Shown: positions 18,179 through 28,212, counted from the stretch's first letter. The stretch: 64,000 nucleotides of DNA from Nostoc sp. 'Peltigera membranacea cyanobiont' N6 (GCF_002949735.1 NZ_CP026681.1:6912501-6976500), one strand, 5' to 3'. Program-made: numbers and translations. The notes: generated by a model not told the origin, from the letters alone.

Positions 18179-21100
18179 ATGGAACTGAAAAATCACTGGT
18201 TGGCTGTAAATAAAGTTGCTTTACCACGACTACTACAGTGGGTGAATCTCCGACCAGAGGAGAGCGAACGAACTCAGATAATGTTTATTTTTTACACAAC
18301 TGTGTGTGTAGGATTGCGGTGGGCAGAAGACAGTACGGTGGCGCTGTTTTTAGATGAATATGGGACTCATCTCTTGCCGTGGATGTATATTGCCAGTGCC
18401 GCGATGAGTGCAGGACTGGTTTTTTTATACTCTTGGCTGCAAAGGATTTTTCCCTTACGCCGGGTGATTGTGGCGATCGCACCTTGTATGTTGATGCCAT
18501 TACTTTTATTAGTTGTATTACGTTGGGGAGCGCATATTTCCTACCTGGCAGTTATTTCGGCCTTTCTGCTGCGGTTGTGGGTAGATGCCCTTTATGTAGT
18601 TAATGACCTCAACACCTCCATCGTTGCTAACCAAATATTTAATATTCGGGAGATTAAGCGCACTTACCCACTGGTGAGTAGTGGTCTTTTGGTAGCAGAT
18701 GTGATTAGTGGTTTTAGTTTGCCTTGGCTAGTGCAATACACCTCACTAAATAAGATCATCTTTATCGCCTGTCTAGTGATTTTCTTAGGATCGGGGATTT
18801 TACTCTATTTAACTAATCGCTATCGAGCGGCTTTTCCTGAAACCCCACAAAAACTAATTCCTGAAGAACAAGTTTCACGAGAGCGTTTCATTAAAAGTCC
18901 TCTAAAGCGCTATGTTTGGCAATTGTTTGCCTTTGTCGGTCTATTGCAAGTAATTGGGTTGTTAATAGATTTTCAATATCTGCGCGAACTCCAATCTAAT
19001 TTGGGCGACCGAGAACTCGCCAGTTTTTTGGGTCTTTTTGGTGGAATGTTGGGACTGTGTGAATTGTTGTTGCAATGGTTTATTTCTAGCCGACTCATCG
19101 AACGGATGGGAGTATTTTTCACAGCGACCCTTTTACCAATCACTGTAGGCATTGCACTACCAGGAGTGTTGGTATTGTTGAATTTAATTCCAGCCATCCA
19201 ATCGCAAAGCTTTTTCTGGGGTTTGATAATTGTCAAATTTTGCGATGAACTTCTCCGCTACACCTTTGTCATGAGTAGCGGCCCCATCCTGTACCAACCG
19301 ATTCCAGAGGCAATTCGCAGCCGGATGCAGACTCTATCTGGTGGAACCGCCGAAGCGATCGCTACAGGTTTGACAGGAGCGCTAATTTTTGCAACTCTAT
19401 TGTTTTCTGGGCGGTTTGTACCCGTACCACTACAAAAGTTGGTGTTAGTAGCAGAAACAATGTTGATAGCTGGCACCTGTTTAAAAGTAGTTTGGGAATT
19501 GCGATCGCGCTACGTTGAACTGCTAGTTTTAAGTGTGGCCCGGGGTCACTTGAGTGCAACCAATGTCGGCTTACGATTCTTCAAGCAAGGCGTAGTCAAA
19601 GCTTTAGGAGAAAAAGGCAGCGAGGCTGATAAACGCTCTTGTATTGAACTTTTAGCCCAAATTGACACCCAAGGATCTGCGGAAGTTTTAGCACCTCTGT
19701 TAGTCAAATTAACCCCAGATTTACAGCGCCAAAGTTTGGAAGTTATGCTGATGGCAGGTGCAAATCCCGCTTATCTATCCGCCATCCGTCCTTTATTAGA
19801 ACAACCGCAAGAAACTAACCCCGAAGTTTTTGCCTTGGCGCTACGCTACGTTTGGCTGGCTGAACCAAATCCTAATTTAACCATCCTAGAAGAATACCTG
19901 AACCCCCGGCAAAACTCACTCATCCGCGCCACCGCCGCCGCTTTAGTCTTACGCCAGGGAACGCCGATGCAAAAGGTAGCAGCAACTAAAACCATGCGCC
20001 GAATGTTGACTCATAAGCAAGAACGAGAACGGGTGAATGGAGTTAGAGCGCTCAGAGAAGCAGTTTATTTGCAGGCGTTGCGGATTCATATCCCGAATTT
20101 GTTACAAGATGAGTCGTTACGGGTACGCTGTGCCGTATTGGAAATGATTGCAGCAACCCATTTAGAAGAGTACTATTCAGCACTGATAGCAGCACTTTAT
20201 TACAAATCAACCCGCACTACAGCAATGTCAGCCCTAGTACGACTAGAGAATGAAGCTATAGAAATGCTGTTGCGGTTAGCTACCAATATTTACAAACCAG
20301 AAGTAGTGCGGATGTACGCTTGGCGTACCATTGCTCAAATTGGTACTCAACAGGCATTAGAGACTTTATGGGAAAACTTGGAGACATCCTGGGGAACTAC
20401 GAGGGATCATATACTTCGCAGCTTACTAAAAATACATAAACAACCAGGAATTAGAGGTTTAGTCGATCGATTTTATGAAAGTCGGGTAGAAAATTTAATC
20501 GAGCAGGAATTAAAGTTTTTAGGCGAAATTTACGCCGCGTATATAGACTTGAAAATATTAGACGAAAAAGAAAATCATCAAGCAAGTGAGAGGATTGTGA
20601 TTGTCTCAGAGTTGCTGCAACGCGCCCTTTTAGAATTGGAATTGGATGTCAAGGAGCGGCTGCTACTATTATTGAAGCTGCTTTACTCGCCAGAAAAGAT
20701 GCAGGCAGCAGCATTTAATTTGCGATCGCTCTCAGTGGTAAACTTAGCGCGGGGGTTAGAAATCCTAGAGCATACCGTAACTTTGTCTTCAAAGTCTCTG
20801 TTGCTGAATATTTTAGATAACCGACCGCAGGCAGAAAAATTGCAACATCTTGTAGAAGCCAAGATCGTAGAATATGAAAATATGGTAGTTAGCGATCGCC
20901 TCCACAGATTGCTGATGCTGGGTAACTTCCTTTCTGACTGGTGCCTAGCTTGCTGCTTTCATTTTGCTCAAGTGACTCGCACCAGATTAACAAGCTCTGA
21001 GATTTTAGTCAGTTTGCGTCATCCAACAGGCTTTGTTAGAGAAGCTGCGATCGCATATCTAAATATGGTTTCATATCGTGTTCTCCTGCAAATCTTACCC

Positions 21101-21184
21101 CAGTTACAAAAAGATCCACATCCTTTGGTGTCTGCTCAAGTTAAAGAGTTGCTCAAAAAATACCAATTCAAAAATTACAATTGA
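18179..21184 (+). CDS. ATP/ADP-translocase-like (MFS-type) membrane protein with C-terminal HEAT repeats
   Basis: A 1001-residue protein. Residues about 30-440 hold around 11-12 hydrophobic helices resembling the nucleotide-transporter/MFS fold (IMFIFYTTVCVGLRWAED, VIAIAPCMLMPLLLLVVL, FVGLLQVIGLLIDFQYL, FWGLIIVKFCDELLRYTF). Residues about 460-1000 are soluble alpha-helical pairs typical of HEAT/Armadillo repeats (DKRSCIELLAQIDTQGSAEV, NSLIRATAAALVLRQGTP, RVRCAVLEMIAATHLEEYY, VREAAIAYLNMV). The protein would sit in a membrane with a large cytoplasmic scaffold. The transported substrate is unknown. The tandem repeat array occupies its immediate upstream region. Confidence 0.8.
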   Translation: MELKNHWLAVNKVALPRLLQWVNLRPEESERTQIMFIFYTTVCVGLRWAEDSTVALFLDEYGTHLLPWMYIASAAMSAGLVFLYSWLQRIFPLRRVIVAIAPCMLMPLLLLVVLRWGAHISYLAVISAFLLRLWVDALYVVNDLNTSIVANQIFNIREIKRTYPLVSSGLLVADVISGFSLPWLVQYTSLNKIIFIACLVIFLGSGILLYLTNRYRAAFPETPQKLIPEEQVSRERFIKSPLKRYVWQLFAFVGLLQVIGLLIDFQYLRELQSNLGDRELASFLGLFGGMLGLCELLLQWFISSRLIERMGVFFTATLLPITVGIALPGVLVLLNLIPAIQSQSFFWGLIIVKFCDELLRYTFVMSSGPILYQPIPEAIRSRMQTLSGGTAEAIATGLTGALIFATLLFSGRFVPVPLQKLVLVAETMLIAGTCLKVVWELRSRYVELLVLSVARGHLSATNVGLRFFKQGVVKALGEKGSEADKRSCIELLAQIDTQGSAEVLAPLLVKLTPDLQRQSLEVMLMAGANPAYLSAIRPLLEQPQETNPEVFALALRYVWLAEPNPNLTILEEYLNPRQNSLIRATAAALVLRQGTPMQKVAATKTMRRMLTHKQERERVNGVRALREAVYLQALRIHIPNLLQDESLRVRCAVLEMIAATHLEEYYSALIAALYYKSTRTTAMSALVRLENEAIEMLLRLATNIYKPEVVRMYAWRTIAQIGTQQALETLWENLETSWGTTRDHILRSLLKIHKQPGIRGLVDRFYESRVENLIEQELKFLGEIYAAYIDLKILDEKENHQASERIVIVSELLQRALLELELDVKERLLLLLKLLYSPEKMQAAAFNLRSLSVVNLARGLEILEHTVTLSSKSLLLNILDNRPQAEKLQHLVEAKIVEYENMVVSDRLHRLLMLGNFLSDWCLACCFHFAQVTRTRLTSSEILVSLRHPTGFVREAAIAYLNMVSYRVLLQILPQLQKDPHPLVSAQVKELLKKYQFKNYN

Positions 21185-21329
21185 CTTTGACAAAGAGTTT
21201 TAGCCTTAACCCAAGCGGATTGATTTATAAAGTAAAAATAAAATTAGCGTCGGGTGTATTAAGTACATATTTCTAGATGAGCGATCGCAGAAAATGTCAT
21301 CAAAGCGCCTTACACACTGTGTCACATGG

Positions 21330-21363
21330 CGGTGCGTTAGGCTAAAGCCGTAACACACCCTAA
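21330..21363. repeat. Partial copy of the GTAGGGTG-type hairpin repeat
   Basis: GGTGCGTTAGGCTAAAGCCG followed by TAACACACCCTAAA matches one half of the elements at 39492-39567 and 50061-50139. It lies in the 260-bp gap after the HEAT-repeat transporter. Confidence 0.6.
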
Positions 21364-21446
21364 ATTTTGATTACTTTATAAATAGTTTCATACTGTTAAT
21401 AAATCTCACCACATTTAAGTGTGTAAAAAACAAGACATTACAATAA

Positions 21447-21851
21447 TTACCAATTACAAGAAGCAACCAAGCTAGCCACTATCTGAACTAGTTCTTCTGG
21501 ATCGATCGGTTTAGATACATGAGTGTCAAAACCACCTTCCAAGGCACGAATCCGATCCTCACTATCAGCATAAGCTGTTAAAGCAATAGCGGGGACTCGT
21601 CCACCATTCTTTGGTTGAAGCGCACGGATTTTGCGAATGAAAGTGTAGCCATCCTCACCAGGCAACCCAATATCAGAAATTAACACATCGGGCTGCAATT
21701 CAGATAATACTTTGCGGGCCGCATCTGCCGAGATTACTGGTATAACTTTTGCTCCATCCATTTCCAACACAGTAGTGATGAAAAAGCGAGTATCATTATC
21801 ATCCTCAACTACCAGGATATCTAAACCAGCAAGAGTTCCAGAAGTTTGCAT
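21447..21851 (-). CDS. Single-domain response regulator (CheY-like)
   Basis: 134 residues from the ATG at 21851, which directly precedes the receiver fold (GLDILVVEDDNDTRFFITTV). The frame runs 29 codons further upstream to 21938, but that part is not receiver-like. The acidic pair is EDD, the phosphoacceptor is Asp60 in VLISDIGLPGEDG, then ALTAYA supplies the Thr and THVSKPID the Lys. No output domain is present, so it would act by protein contact or phosphotransfer with a kinase encoded elsewhere. No kinase gene lies next to it. Confidence 0.85.
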   Translation of the reverse strand: MQTSGTLAGLDILVVEDDNDTRFFITTVLEMDGAKVIPVISADAARKVLSELQPDVLISDIGLPGEDGYTFIRKIRALQPKNGGRVPAIALTAYADSEDRIRALEGGFDTHVSKPIDPEELVQIVASLVASCNW

Positions 21852-21955
21852 AATAAAGTTTTTAATTAAATGACGAGCTTTGTACAAGTCCAAGTCGTAG
21901 TCACGGGGATGCTTGCAGTTGCGCGTGGGCGGAATCACGGCTGGGCTTGCAGGTG

Positions 21956-22068
21956 TTAAATTACGCGCACATCAGCATCGTATCCTGGTGGCTGGGTGTT
22001 AGCAACAACAGTAGGCAGCAGTTTATCCGCTCCATAAGACCACAGGCGGAGTACATCACTAGCGACAA
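21956..22068 (-). pseudogene. Possible C-terminal relic of an unrecognised gene
   Basis: The minus strand reads RLVASDVLRLWSYGADKLLP, continues TVVANTQPPGYDADVRVI and stops at 21956-21958. It looks like the end of a protein, but the frame is closed by a stop just upstream and has no start. It precedes the response regulator gene on the same strand, so it may be what is left of a partner gene. I do not recognise the family. Confidence 0.25.
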
Positions 22069-22279
22069 GCCGCTAAGAACATCTACGGGTCTGGAATAAG
22101 ACTTACCATAGCTTCTTTACAGATACTGCTGTTACCTGACGCAATTGCCACAAAGAGTAAATTAATTAGTCCAATAATTCGATCTTAACTTTGCGAAGGT
22201 AAGGAAATAGTAAAAATTTATTCAAGAATAAATTTTCAGCTTGCGTAATAGAATCTAGAAATAGTAAATTTATCAAACA

Positions 22280-22328
22280 GAATTCAGGAGTCAGAATGGC
22301 TAAACGCCCATTCTGGCTTCTGAATTCT
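22280..22328. repeat. Long hairpin (inverted repeat, about 20-bp arms)
   Basis: GAATTCAGGAGTCAGAATGG at 22280-22299 pairs with CCATTCTGGCTTCTGAATTC at 22308-22327 with two mismatches and an 8-base loop. It stands about 80 bp before the start of the hydrolase gene. The arms resemble the ATTCAGAATTC-type repeats common in Nostoc intergenic DNA. Confidence 0.75.
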
Positions 22329-22406
22329 TCTTCAATAAAATATTTAGACCGAGATTTGACTGAAAGTTTTACCTTTAAAATTACTTGAGCTAAACCATAA
22401 AACTCA

Positions 22407-23270
22407 ATGCTGTACCGCAATTTTCAAACTCAAGCCGACCTAGATTACCAGTACAATCCCAGCGAACTAGGTCTTGATATCCCTGAATACATAAATTTTT
22501 ATGCCACAAACAGTGCTGGAGTGCGTGAAAAACTACGTTGTCATCTAGATGTTGCTTTTGGCTCTACCCTAGTCGAACATCTAGATATTTTTCCCGCAAC
22601 GCAGCCACAAGCACCAATTTTGGTATTTATCCACGGTGGCTATTGGATAATGTCCAGCAGCAAAGATTTTAGCTTTGTCGCCCAAGGTCTTGTAGCTGCC
22701 AATGTTACAGTGGTAGTGGTTAACTATGCCTTGTGTCCCAAAGTAACCATTGATGAGATTGTCCGTCAAAATCGTTCAGCGATCGCCTGGATTTATCATC
22801 ATGCTGAAAGCTTTGGTGCAGACCCCAATCGCATCTATGTAGCTGGTCACTCAGCCGGTGGTCACTTAACTGCGATGCTCATGTCTACAGACTGGAAAAA
22901 CGACTATGGACTACCAGATGACATCATTAAAGGTGGTTGTGCTATTAGCGGTTTGTTTGATTTGATGCCATTTCCTTACACCTGGCTACAACCCAAAATA
23001 CAACTCACCTGGGCTGAAGTTCTTCGCAATAGTCCTATCCGTCATCTTCCTGAAAAATCTGGCTTTCTACTTGTAACTTTTGGTGGCGAAGAAACTTCAG
23101 AATTTCAACGTCAATCGCTAGATTTTTTGGCTGCATGGAAAGAAAAAGAATTACCTGGTGAATACTTACCACAGCCTAATGAAAACCACTTTACGGCAAT
23201 CAATGGTTTTTTAGACACTGACAGTACACTGTGTACGGCAATTTTGAGGCAAATCAATAAAGCTACATGA
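22407..23270 (+). CDS. Alpha/beta hydrolase, kynurenine-formamidase-like
   Basis: A 287-residue alpha/beta hydrolase. The oxyanion-hole motif is HGGYWIMSSSKDF, the HGGYW form seen in arylformamidases. The nucleophile is Ser149 in YVAGHSAGGHLTAML. An FLLVTFGGEETSEFQRQS segment carries the likely acid, and NENHFTAINGF supplies the catalytic His. The N-terminus (LYRNFQTQADLDYQYNPSEL) also fits formamidase relatives. It would hydrolyse an ester or formamide; N-formylkynurenine is only a guess because no tryptophan catabolic genes are adjacent. Cytoplasmic, normal length. Confidence 0.8.
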   Translation: MLYRNFQTQADLDYQYNPSELGLDIPEYINFYATNSAGVREKLRCHLDVAFGSTLVEHLDIFPATQPQAPILVFIHGGYWIMSSSKDFSFVAQGLVAANVTVVVVNYALCPKVTIDEIVRQNRSAIAWIYHHAESFGADPNRIYVAGHSAGGHLTAMLMSTDWKNDYGLPDDIIKGGCAISGLFDLMPFPYTWLQPKIQLTWAEVLRNSPIRHLPEKSGFLLVTFGGEETSEFQRQSLDFLAAWKEKELPGEYLPQPNENHFTAINGFLDTDSTLCTAILRQINKAT

Positions 23271-23302
23271 TATAGGACTAGTATTTTATTTTTGAAATTC
23301 AT

Positions 23303-23381
23303 GTAGGGTGCGTTAGCAAGGAGAGTGCGGCACCATCCCAAGCTTATGGTGCGTTACGATGTTCCGTCTAACACACCCTAC
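23303..23381. repeat. GTAGGGTG-type hairpin repeat (79 bp)
   Basis: The ends GTAGGGTGCGTTAG and CTAACACACCCTAC are inverted copies. The centre contains GTGCGGCACCATCC and GGTGCGTTACGA. It belongs to the same family as 39492-39567 and 50061-50139, and sits between the hydrolase and the convergent GT39 gene. The remainder of 23271-23606 contains no gene. Confidence 0.8.
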
Positions 23382-23606
23382 AGATACTTGTATTTTTTCA
23401 ATAATCAAATATGATTCCTATATTAGCATTAATACATAACATGCCCTTTTAAAATACCTAAAATAAAGAGAGCGATCGCTTTCTCCAGCTTTTAGGCATT
23501 ACTAGCTAGTATGAGGTCATGCACTTGGGAATTGCACTGGTGAGCAAAGCTTACTGTGGTTATGTTCTTATTTGAAGCGCCATATCTGCACCAAAATTAG
23601 GTGGAT

Positions 23607-25190
23607 TTATTTTACTTTCCAGAAAAAGCGGTTTATCTGCTGTAATTTTGAGTTATAAACCTTCTCAACTCCAGCCTTTAAGAAGTCAGACGGCTCGTAC
23701 AAAAACAAAAATATGTCACTAAAGCCATTAGCAATCTCTGGCAACTGATTTTTTTCTACAATTTGAAATCGCACCTTTGGATCGACTAAGTGCCCAAGTA
23801 TTTGTACTGGTGGAAGGATGTTCTCAGTATTACTAATTAACAGTGGTTTATCTGCTTGACTAATAATATTAGCAATTTTCGGAAATTCTTGGTATCTTTC
23901 CGGGTATTTGTTCCACCATATCTGGGCTTGAGAGTTGATCGTACAAGATATAATTCCGCTCATTATTAATATAAATGTTACAAGTGACCAGAATTTTTTC
24001 TGCCAAGCTTTAGTATAAATAGACGTGAGCTTAGTGGTCAATAAATAAGCAACAGCTAACTGGATACCTAAAACGGAGGGAAGTGTATATCGACTAGTAG
24101 CATATCGATCTCGAAAGACAAAATCCGCTATTAGTAGGGGAAGACCTACTGAGCCAATTAAGGTTAAGACAAATAACCAAACTCTTTTAGATGTTCTTCG
24201 ACAGAGAACATAAATTGAGTAGAGCATTAAAACTAAAATAATTAAAATAAACGGAATTAAGGCGATCTTAAGTTTTCCTGGATCGCTAGGGCTAATACCT
24301 AAATCAAGAAACGTCCGACTAAATATACCAGCCCATCTTGTCGCTGATGCAAATAATGTTTGTTTCACACCCGCCCAACCTACTGATTCTGGTTGAGGAT
24401 TGGTAATAATAATCCAAATCCAAGGTACAAAAGTTATAAACGCCACAAGCGATGATATCAGATAAGAAACCGATATTTTAGTCAATCGGAAGCGTTCGAT
24501 TGCAATTACATAAATTCCCTGTGAAAAAGCAACTAAGGTAAAAAATATATGGGTATAAAACCCTATTAATAATGCTGCTGCATAGATGAACCAACTAACC
24601 TTTGTTTGAAGGCGCATGGCTCGCAGCAGTGCTAAACTCGATGCTAAGATGGTTACTATCCATAAACTGTATGCTCGTGCTTCTTGTGCATACACCACGT
24701 CAACAGGTGAAACGGCTACTAAAGCTATGGCTATCCACCCTATTAGTGAAGACTCAAATAATTCTTTACATAGCAAATAAAGAAAAGGAAAAGTCAGCAG
24801 ACTAATGAATGCCGAGAAACTTCTCGTTACTGCTACAGAATTACCAAATAATTCTACCCAAAACCGGGTTATCAAAATGTATAGCGGCAAAATCTGTGAG
24901 TCTTCTAAGATAATTCCTTTAACTGTATCAGTTGCATTTTTATCTGGGTTGGGATACTGATACTTCTGCAAATCTTCTGTGCCGAACACACGACCATTAC
25001 CTAACTGCTTTTTCATTTCTGACTGCATATAGCCAGATATGCGTAATGATGAGAAAACCTCATCACCCCAATAAAGTTTTTTGTCAATATTAACGAATCG
25101 AAAAAATATACCTATAACTAATAGGATGATTACTAAAAAACGCAACCAAGATTTAGAAATATTCCAGTTCTCTGACAATTGGTTATTCAT
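23607..25190 (-). CDS. Polytopic glycosyltransferase, GT39 (dolichyl-phosphate-mannose mannosyltransferase-like)
   Basis: A 527-residue membrane protein with about 11-12 hydrophobic helices. The first luminal loop has the acidic signature YWGDEVFSSLRISGY, as in ArnT/PMT enzymes (catalytic Asp-Glu). VYAQEARAYSLWIVTILASS and RDRYATSRYTLPSVLG are further family motifs. The C-terminal 100 residues are soluble and periplasmic. Such enzymes move a sugar from a polyprenyl-phosphate donor to lipid or protein on the outer face of the inner membrane. The acceptor is unknown. It is a single gene; upstream is an 870-bp non-coding stretch. Confidence 0.85.
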   Translation of the reverse strand: MNNQLSENWNISKSWLRFLVIILLVIGIFFRFVNIDKKLYWGDEVFSSLRISGYMQSEMKKQLGNGRVFGTEDLQKYQYPNPDKNATDTVKGIILEDSQILPLYILITRFWVELFGNSVAVTRSFSAFISLLTFPFLYLLCKELFESSLIGWIAIALVAVSPVDVVYAQEARAYSLWIVTILASSLALLRAMRLQTKVSWFIYAAALLIGFYTHIFFTLVAFSQGIYVIAIERFRLTKISVSYLISSLVAFITFVPWIWIIITNPQPESVGWAGVKQTLFASATRWAGIFSRTFLDLGISPSDPGKLKIALIPFILIILVLMLYSIYVLCRRTSKRVWLFVLTLIGSVGLPLLIADFVFRDRYATSRYTLPSVLGIQLAVAYLLTTKLTSIYTKAWQKKFWSLVTFILIMSGIISCTINSQAQIWWNKYPERYQEFPKIANIISQADKPLLISNTENILPPVQILGHLVDPKVRFQIVEKNQLPEIANGFSDIFLFLYEPSDFLKAGVEKVYNSKLQQINRFFWKVK

Positions 25191-26066
25191 ACATCAATAG
25201 TGATATCAGCAGAAGTTCAAAATAGTTTTAATCGCAGTTTATCTAAGATTCGTGTTTAGCATAACAGGTATAAGCCTGCAAGTAAACATCTAAATAATAA
25301 TCTCAGATTAACAGTTAACCAGGATCGAATTCTCTATAAATATTTGGGCTAAAGGTATTCTATGTCAACAAAATGAGTCTCAAAATATTTGCAGATTTTG
25401 GCAATAAAATACCAGAATAAATACAATTTTTACTTGACATGGTATAGTATAAATTAATCTAAACGTAAAATAATTGTGTTAAAAACAAAAAGATTTGATA
25501 AAGTTTATACAAAGATACCATAAATACGCCTCCGGGTAGGATTGCAAGCAAAGGTACGTTAACGTTTGTTTAAACTCAACCTTGCAGTAGTCGAACCTTG
25601 GTCTGGTTTATTTTGTAGACTGAGCTAGCGATCGCTGTTGCGATATTTGCGATCGCGCCTAAACTGTCGCGCAAATAAGATTGCACAACTAGGGCGGGCA
25701 AGATGCCCACCCCACAAGAGATTTATTTTTTAGAGGATGCAAATTAAAATATTTTCAGCCTACTAACCAGAAAAAGAAATAATGTTTCCTTGTTTAGAGC
25801 CTCTTTGCCCCTTTTTGACGCAAATAAATATGGCTACGCCAAGCTGCGCGAACAGAAATCAAAGCGGGCTGTTATAGATGTATGTCATTTTGCCGCCTCC
25901 TCGACTTATTGCCATCTTCCAGTAATAGAATTAAAAGTGAAGCTTTTGTAAAGCCTTCAACTATCCAAAGATAGAGCTTTAGTAGCAGATTTTACCAAAT
26001 GTTAGTAAATCAAAAATCTGTATCTAAAATGGGCTTGTAGCATATATAAACGCTTGTAAGATTTTT
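25191..26066. other. 876-bp intergenic region with repeats, upstream of agrE
   Basis: No credible gene. Seen here are two HIP1-type sites near 25630-25660, the hairpin repeat at 25691-25718 (opposite orientation to 7091-7115) and a short GGCTACGCCAAGCTGCGCGA element at about 25831-25850. The last 100 bp before 26067 should hold agrE control signals, but I could not identify an NtcA-type GTA-N8-TAC box with confidence. Confidence 0.5.
25691..25718. repeat. Short hairpin repeat, copy 2
   Basis: AGGGCGGGCAAGATGCCCAC then CCCACAAG is the reverse complement of the unit at 7091-7115. Each copy can fold on itself. Confidence 0.7.
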
Positions 26067-28178
26067 ATGACTTCCCGTATTCGCTTTTTGATGTGTCCTC
26101 CTGACCACTACGATGTAGACTATGTGATTAATCCCTGGATGGAAGGGAATATTCATAAATCATCGCGCGATCGCGCCGTGGAACAATGGCAAGGATTACA
26201 CCAAATCCTTAAACAACACGCCATCGTAGATTTAGTAACACCCCAGAAAGGTTGGCCTGATTTGGTTTTTACCGCCAACGCTGGCTTGGTACTGGGCGAT
26301 AATGTCGTCCTCAGTCGCTTTTTACATAAAGAACGTCAAGGAGAGGAACCTTACTTCAAACAATGGTTTGAGGAAAATGGTTATACAGTTAATGAACTTC
26401 CCAAAGATTTGCCTTTTGAGGGCGCAGGAGACGCACTCCTAGATCGGGAAGGACGCTGGTTATGGGCGGGATACGGTTTCCGATCGGAATTAGATTCTCA
26501 CCCTTATCTAGCTAAATGGCTAGATATTGAGGTTCTCTCACTGCGACTGATAGACGAACGTTTCTATCATTTGGATACCTGTTTTTGTCCCTTAGCAAAT
26601 GGCTATTTGCTGTACTATCCTGGCGCTTTTGATTCTTATTCCAACCGCTTAATTGAAATGCGAGTCGCACCAGAAAAGCGAATCGCAATTGCTGAAGCTG
26701 ATGCAGTCAACTTCGCTTGTAATTCGGTGAATGTGGACAGCATTGTGATTGTGAACAAAGCGAGTGAGGCTTTGAAAACCCGCCTTGCAGAGGTGGGTTT
26801 CCAAGTGTTGGAAACACCGCTTACTGAATTTCTCAAAGCTGGTGGCGCAGCTAAATGTTTAACTTTGCGGGTAACGGAACCAGTTAGAGATGAAATTCAT
26901 GCCAATGTATCGGTAGAAAGCCGGATCATTCGCATGGAAGGACACTTACTAGATGCTGGCTTAATTAACCGCGCCTTAGATTTGATTATAGATGCCGGGG
27001 GAAGCTTCCAAGTCCTGAATTTCAACTTAGGAGAACAGCGGCAAAGTACCTCCGCCGCCGAGGTGAGAGTATCAGCACCATCTCATGAGGTGATGGAAGA
27101 AATCATCTCTTTATTAATTGATTTGGGTGCAGTAGATTTACCCCATGATGAGCGTGACGCAATCTTGGAACCTGTAATCCAAGATGGTGTAGCGCCAGAT
27201 GATTTCTACGTCAGTACAATTTATCCTACCGAAGTCCGAATTAAGGGACAGTGGGTGAAGGTAGAAAATCAACGGATGGATGGCGCGATCGCAATTACTC
27301 AAACTCCCACTGGGTTCGTTGCTCGGTGTAAAATACTCCGCGATTTAAAAGTTGGCGAACAGGTAATTGTAGACGTTTTAGGTATCCGTACCATTCGCAA
27401 AACAGAATCGCGCGAACTCCGCAACACCCAAGAATTCAGCTTCATGTCGGCGGGCGTTTCCAGCGAACGGCGCGTGGAATTGGTGGTTGAACAAGTAGCT
27501 TGGGAATTACGTAAAATCCGCGATGCTGGCGGTAAAGTAGTTGTCACGGCTGGGCCTGTGGTAATTCACACTGGTGGCGGCGAACACCTAGCGCAACTGG
27601 TTCGAGAAGGATATGTACAGGCGCTGCTGGGTGGAAATGCGATCGCAGTTCACGACATCGAACAAAATATCATGGGCACTTCCTTAGGTGTGGACATGAA
27701 GCGGGGTGTCGCCGTTCGGGGTGGACACCGCCATCACCTCAAGGTAATTAATAGTATCCGCCGTTATGGCAGCATCCCCAAAGCTGTGGAGGCGGGAGCA
27801 ATTAAAAGTGGCGTGATGTATGAATGTGTCCACAATAATATACCTTTTGTGCTTGCGGGATCGATTCGGGATGACGGGCCTTTACCTGATACCCAAATGG
27901 ATTTGATTCAAGCACAGGAGGAATATGCCAAACACTTAGAAGGTGCAGAGATGATTTTGATGCTGTCATCGATGCTGCACTCCATTGGCGTGGGGAATAT
28001 GACTCCGGCGGGTGTGAAAATGGTGTGTGTGGATATTAATCCAGCTGTGGTGACTAAGTTAAGCGATCGCGGTTCTGTAGAATCGGTAGGTGTGGTGACG
28101 GATGTGGGATTATTCCTCAGTCTGTTGATTCAGCAGTTAGATAAGTTGACAAGTCCTTATGTAAATAAGGTAGGTTAG
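26067..28178 (+). CDS. agrE: Bifunctional arginine dihydrolase / ornithine cyclodeaminase
   Basis: A 703-residue protein, the length of Anabaena AgrE. The N-terminal guanidino-modifying domain (1-280) carries Asn71 in FTANAGL, His168 in FYHLDTCF and Cys264 in GAAKCLTL, at the same numbers as described for ArgZ/AgrE. Asn71 is the residue linked to dihydrolase rather than deiminase chemistry, giving ornithine plus CO2 and two ammonia from arginine. Residues about 290-700 form the LOR/SDH (TIGR00300-type) domain, which converts ornithine to proline (VVTAGPVVIHTGGGEHLAQL, MLSSMLHSIGVGNMTPAG). In heterocystous species this mobilises nitrogen from cyanophycin-derived arginine. A membrane protein gene follows 34 bp downstream. 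Confidence 0.95.
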   Translation: MTSRIRFLMCPPDHYDVDYVINPWMEGNIHKSSRDRAVEQWQGLHQILKQHAIVDLVTPQKGWPDLVFTANAGLVLGDNVVLSRFLHKERQGEEPYFKQWFEENGYTVNELPKDLPFEGAGDALLDREGRWLWAGYGFRSELDSHPYLAKWLDIEVLSLRLIDERFYHLDTCFCPLANGYLLYYPGAFDSYSNRLIEMRVAPEKRIAIAEADAVNFACNSVNVDSIVIVNKASEALKTRLAEVGFQVLETPLTEFLKAGGAAKCLTLRVTEPVRDEIHANVSVESRIIRMEGHLLDAGLINRALDLIIDAGGSFQVLNFNLGEQRQSTSAAEVRVSAPSHEVMEEIISLLIDLGAVDLPHDERDAILEPVIQDGVAPDDFYVSTIYPTEVRIKGQWVKVENQRMDGAIAITQTPTGFVARCKILRDLKVGEQVIVDVLGIRTIRKTESRELRNTQEFSFMSAGVSSERRVELVVEQVAWELRKIRDAGGKVVVTAGPVVIHTGGGEHLAQLVREGYVQALLGGNAIAVHDIEQNIMGTSLGVDMKRGVAVRGGHRHHLKVINSIRRYGSIPKAVEAGAIKSGVMYECVHNNIPFVLAGSIRDDGPLPDTQMDLIQAQEEYAKHLEGAEMILMLSSMLHSIGVGNMTPAGVKMVCVDINPAVVTKLSDRGSVESVGVVTDVGLFLSLLIQQLDKLTSPYVNKVG

Positions 28179-28212
28179 GAAAACGTAGACGCAAAGGCGC
28201 AGAGAAAGGGAG

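Noticed and set aside
17883..18188. Open frames of Asp-Lys-Glu (plus) and Ser-Leu-Ser or Leu-Val (minus) repeats
   Set aside because: They exist only because the 9-bp array contains no stop codon in several frames; no ribosome site or non-repeat domain.
22166..22420. 84-codon minus-strand frame overlapping the hydrolase start
   Set aside because: It crosses a long hairpin repeat, has no family features and overlaps a clear gene.
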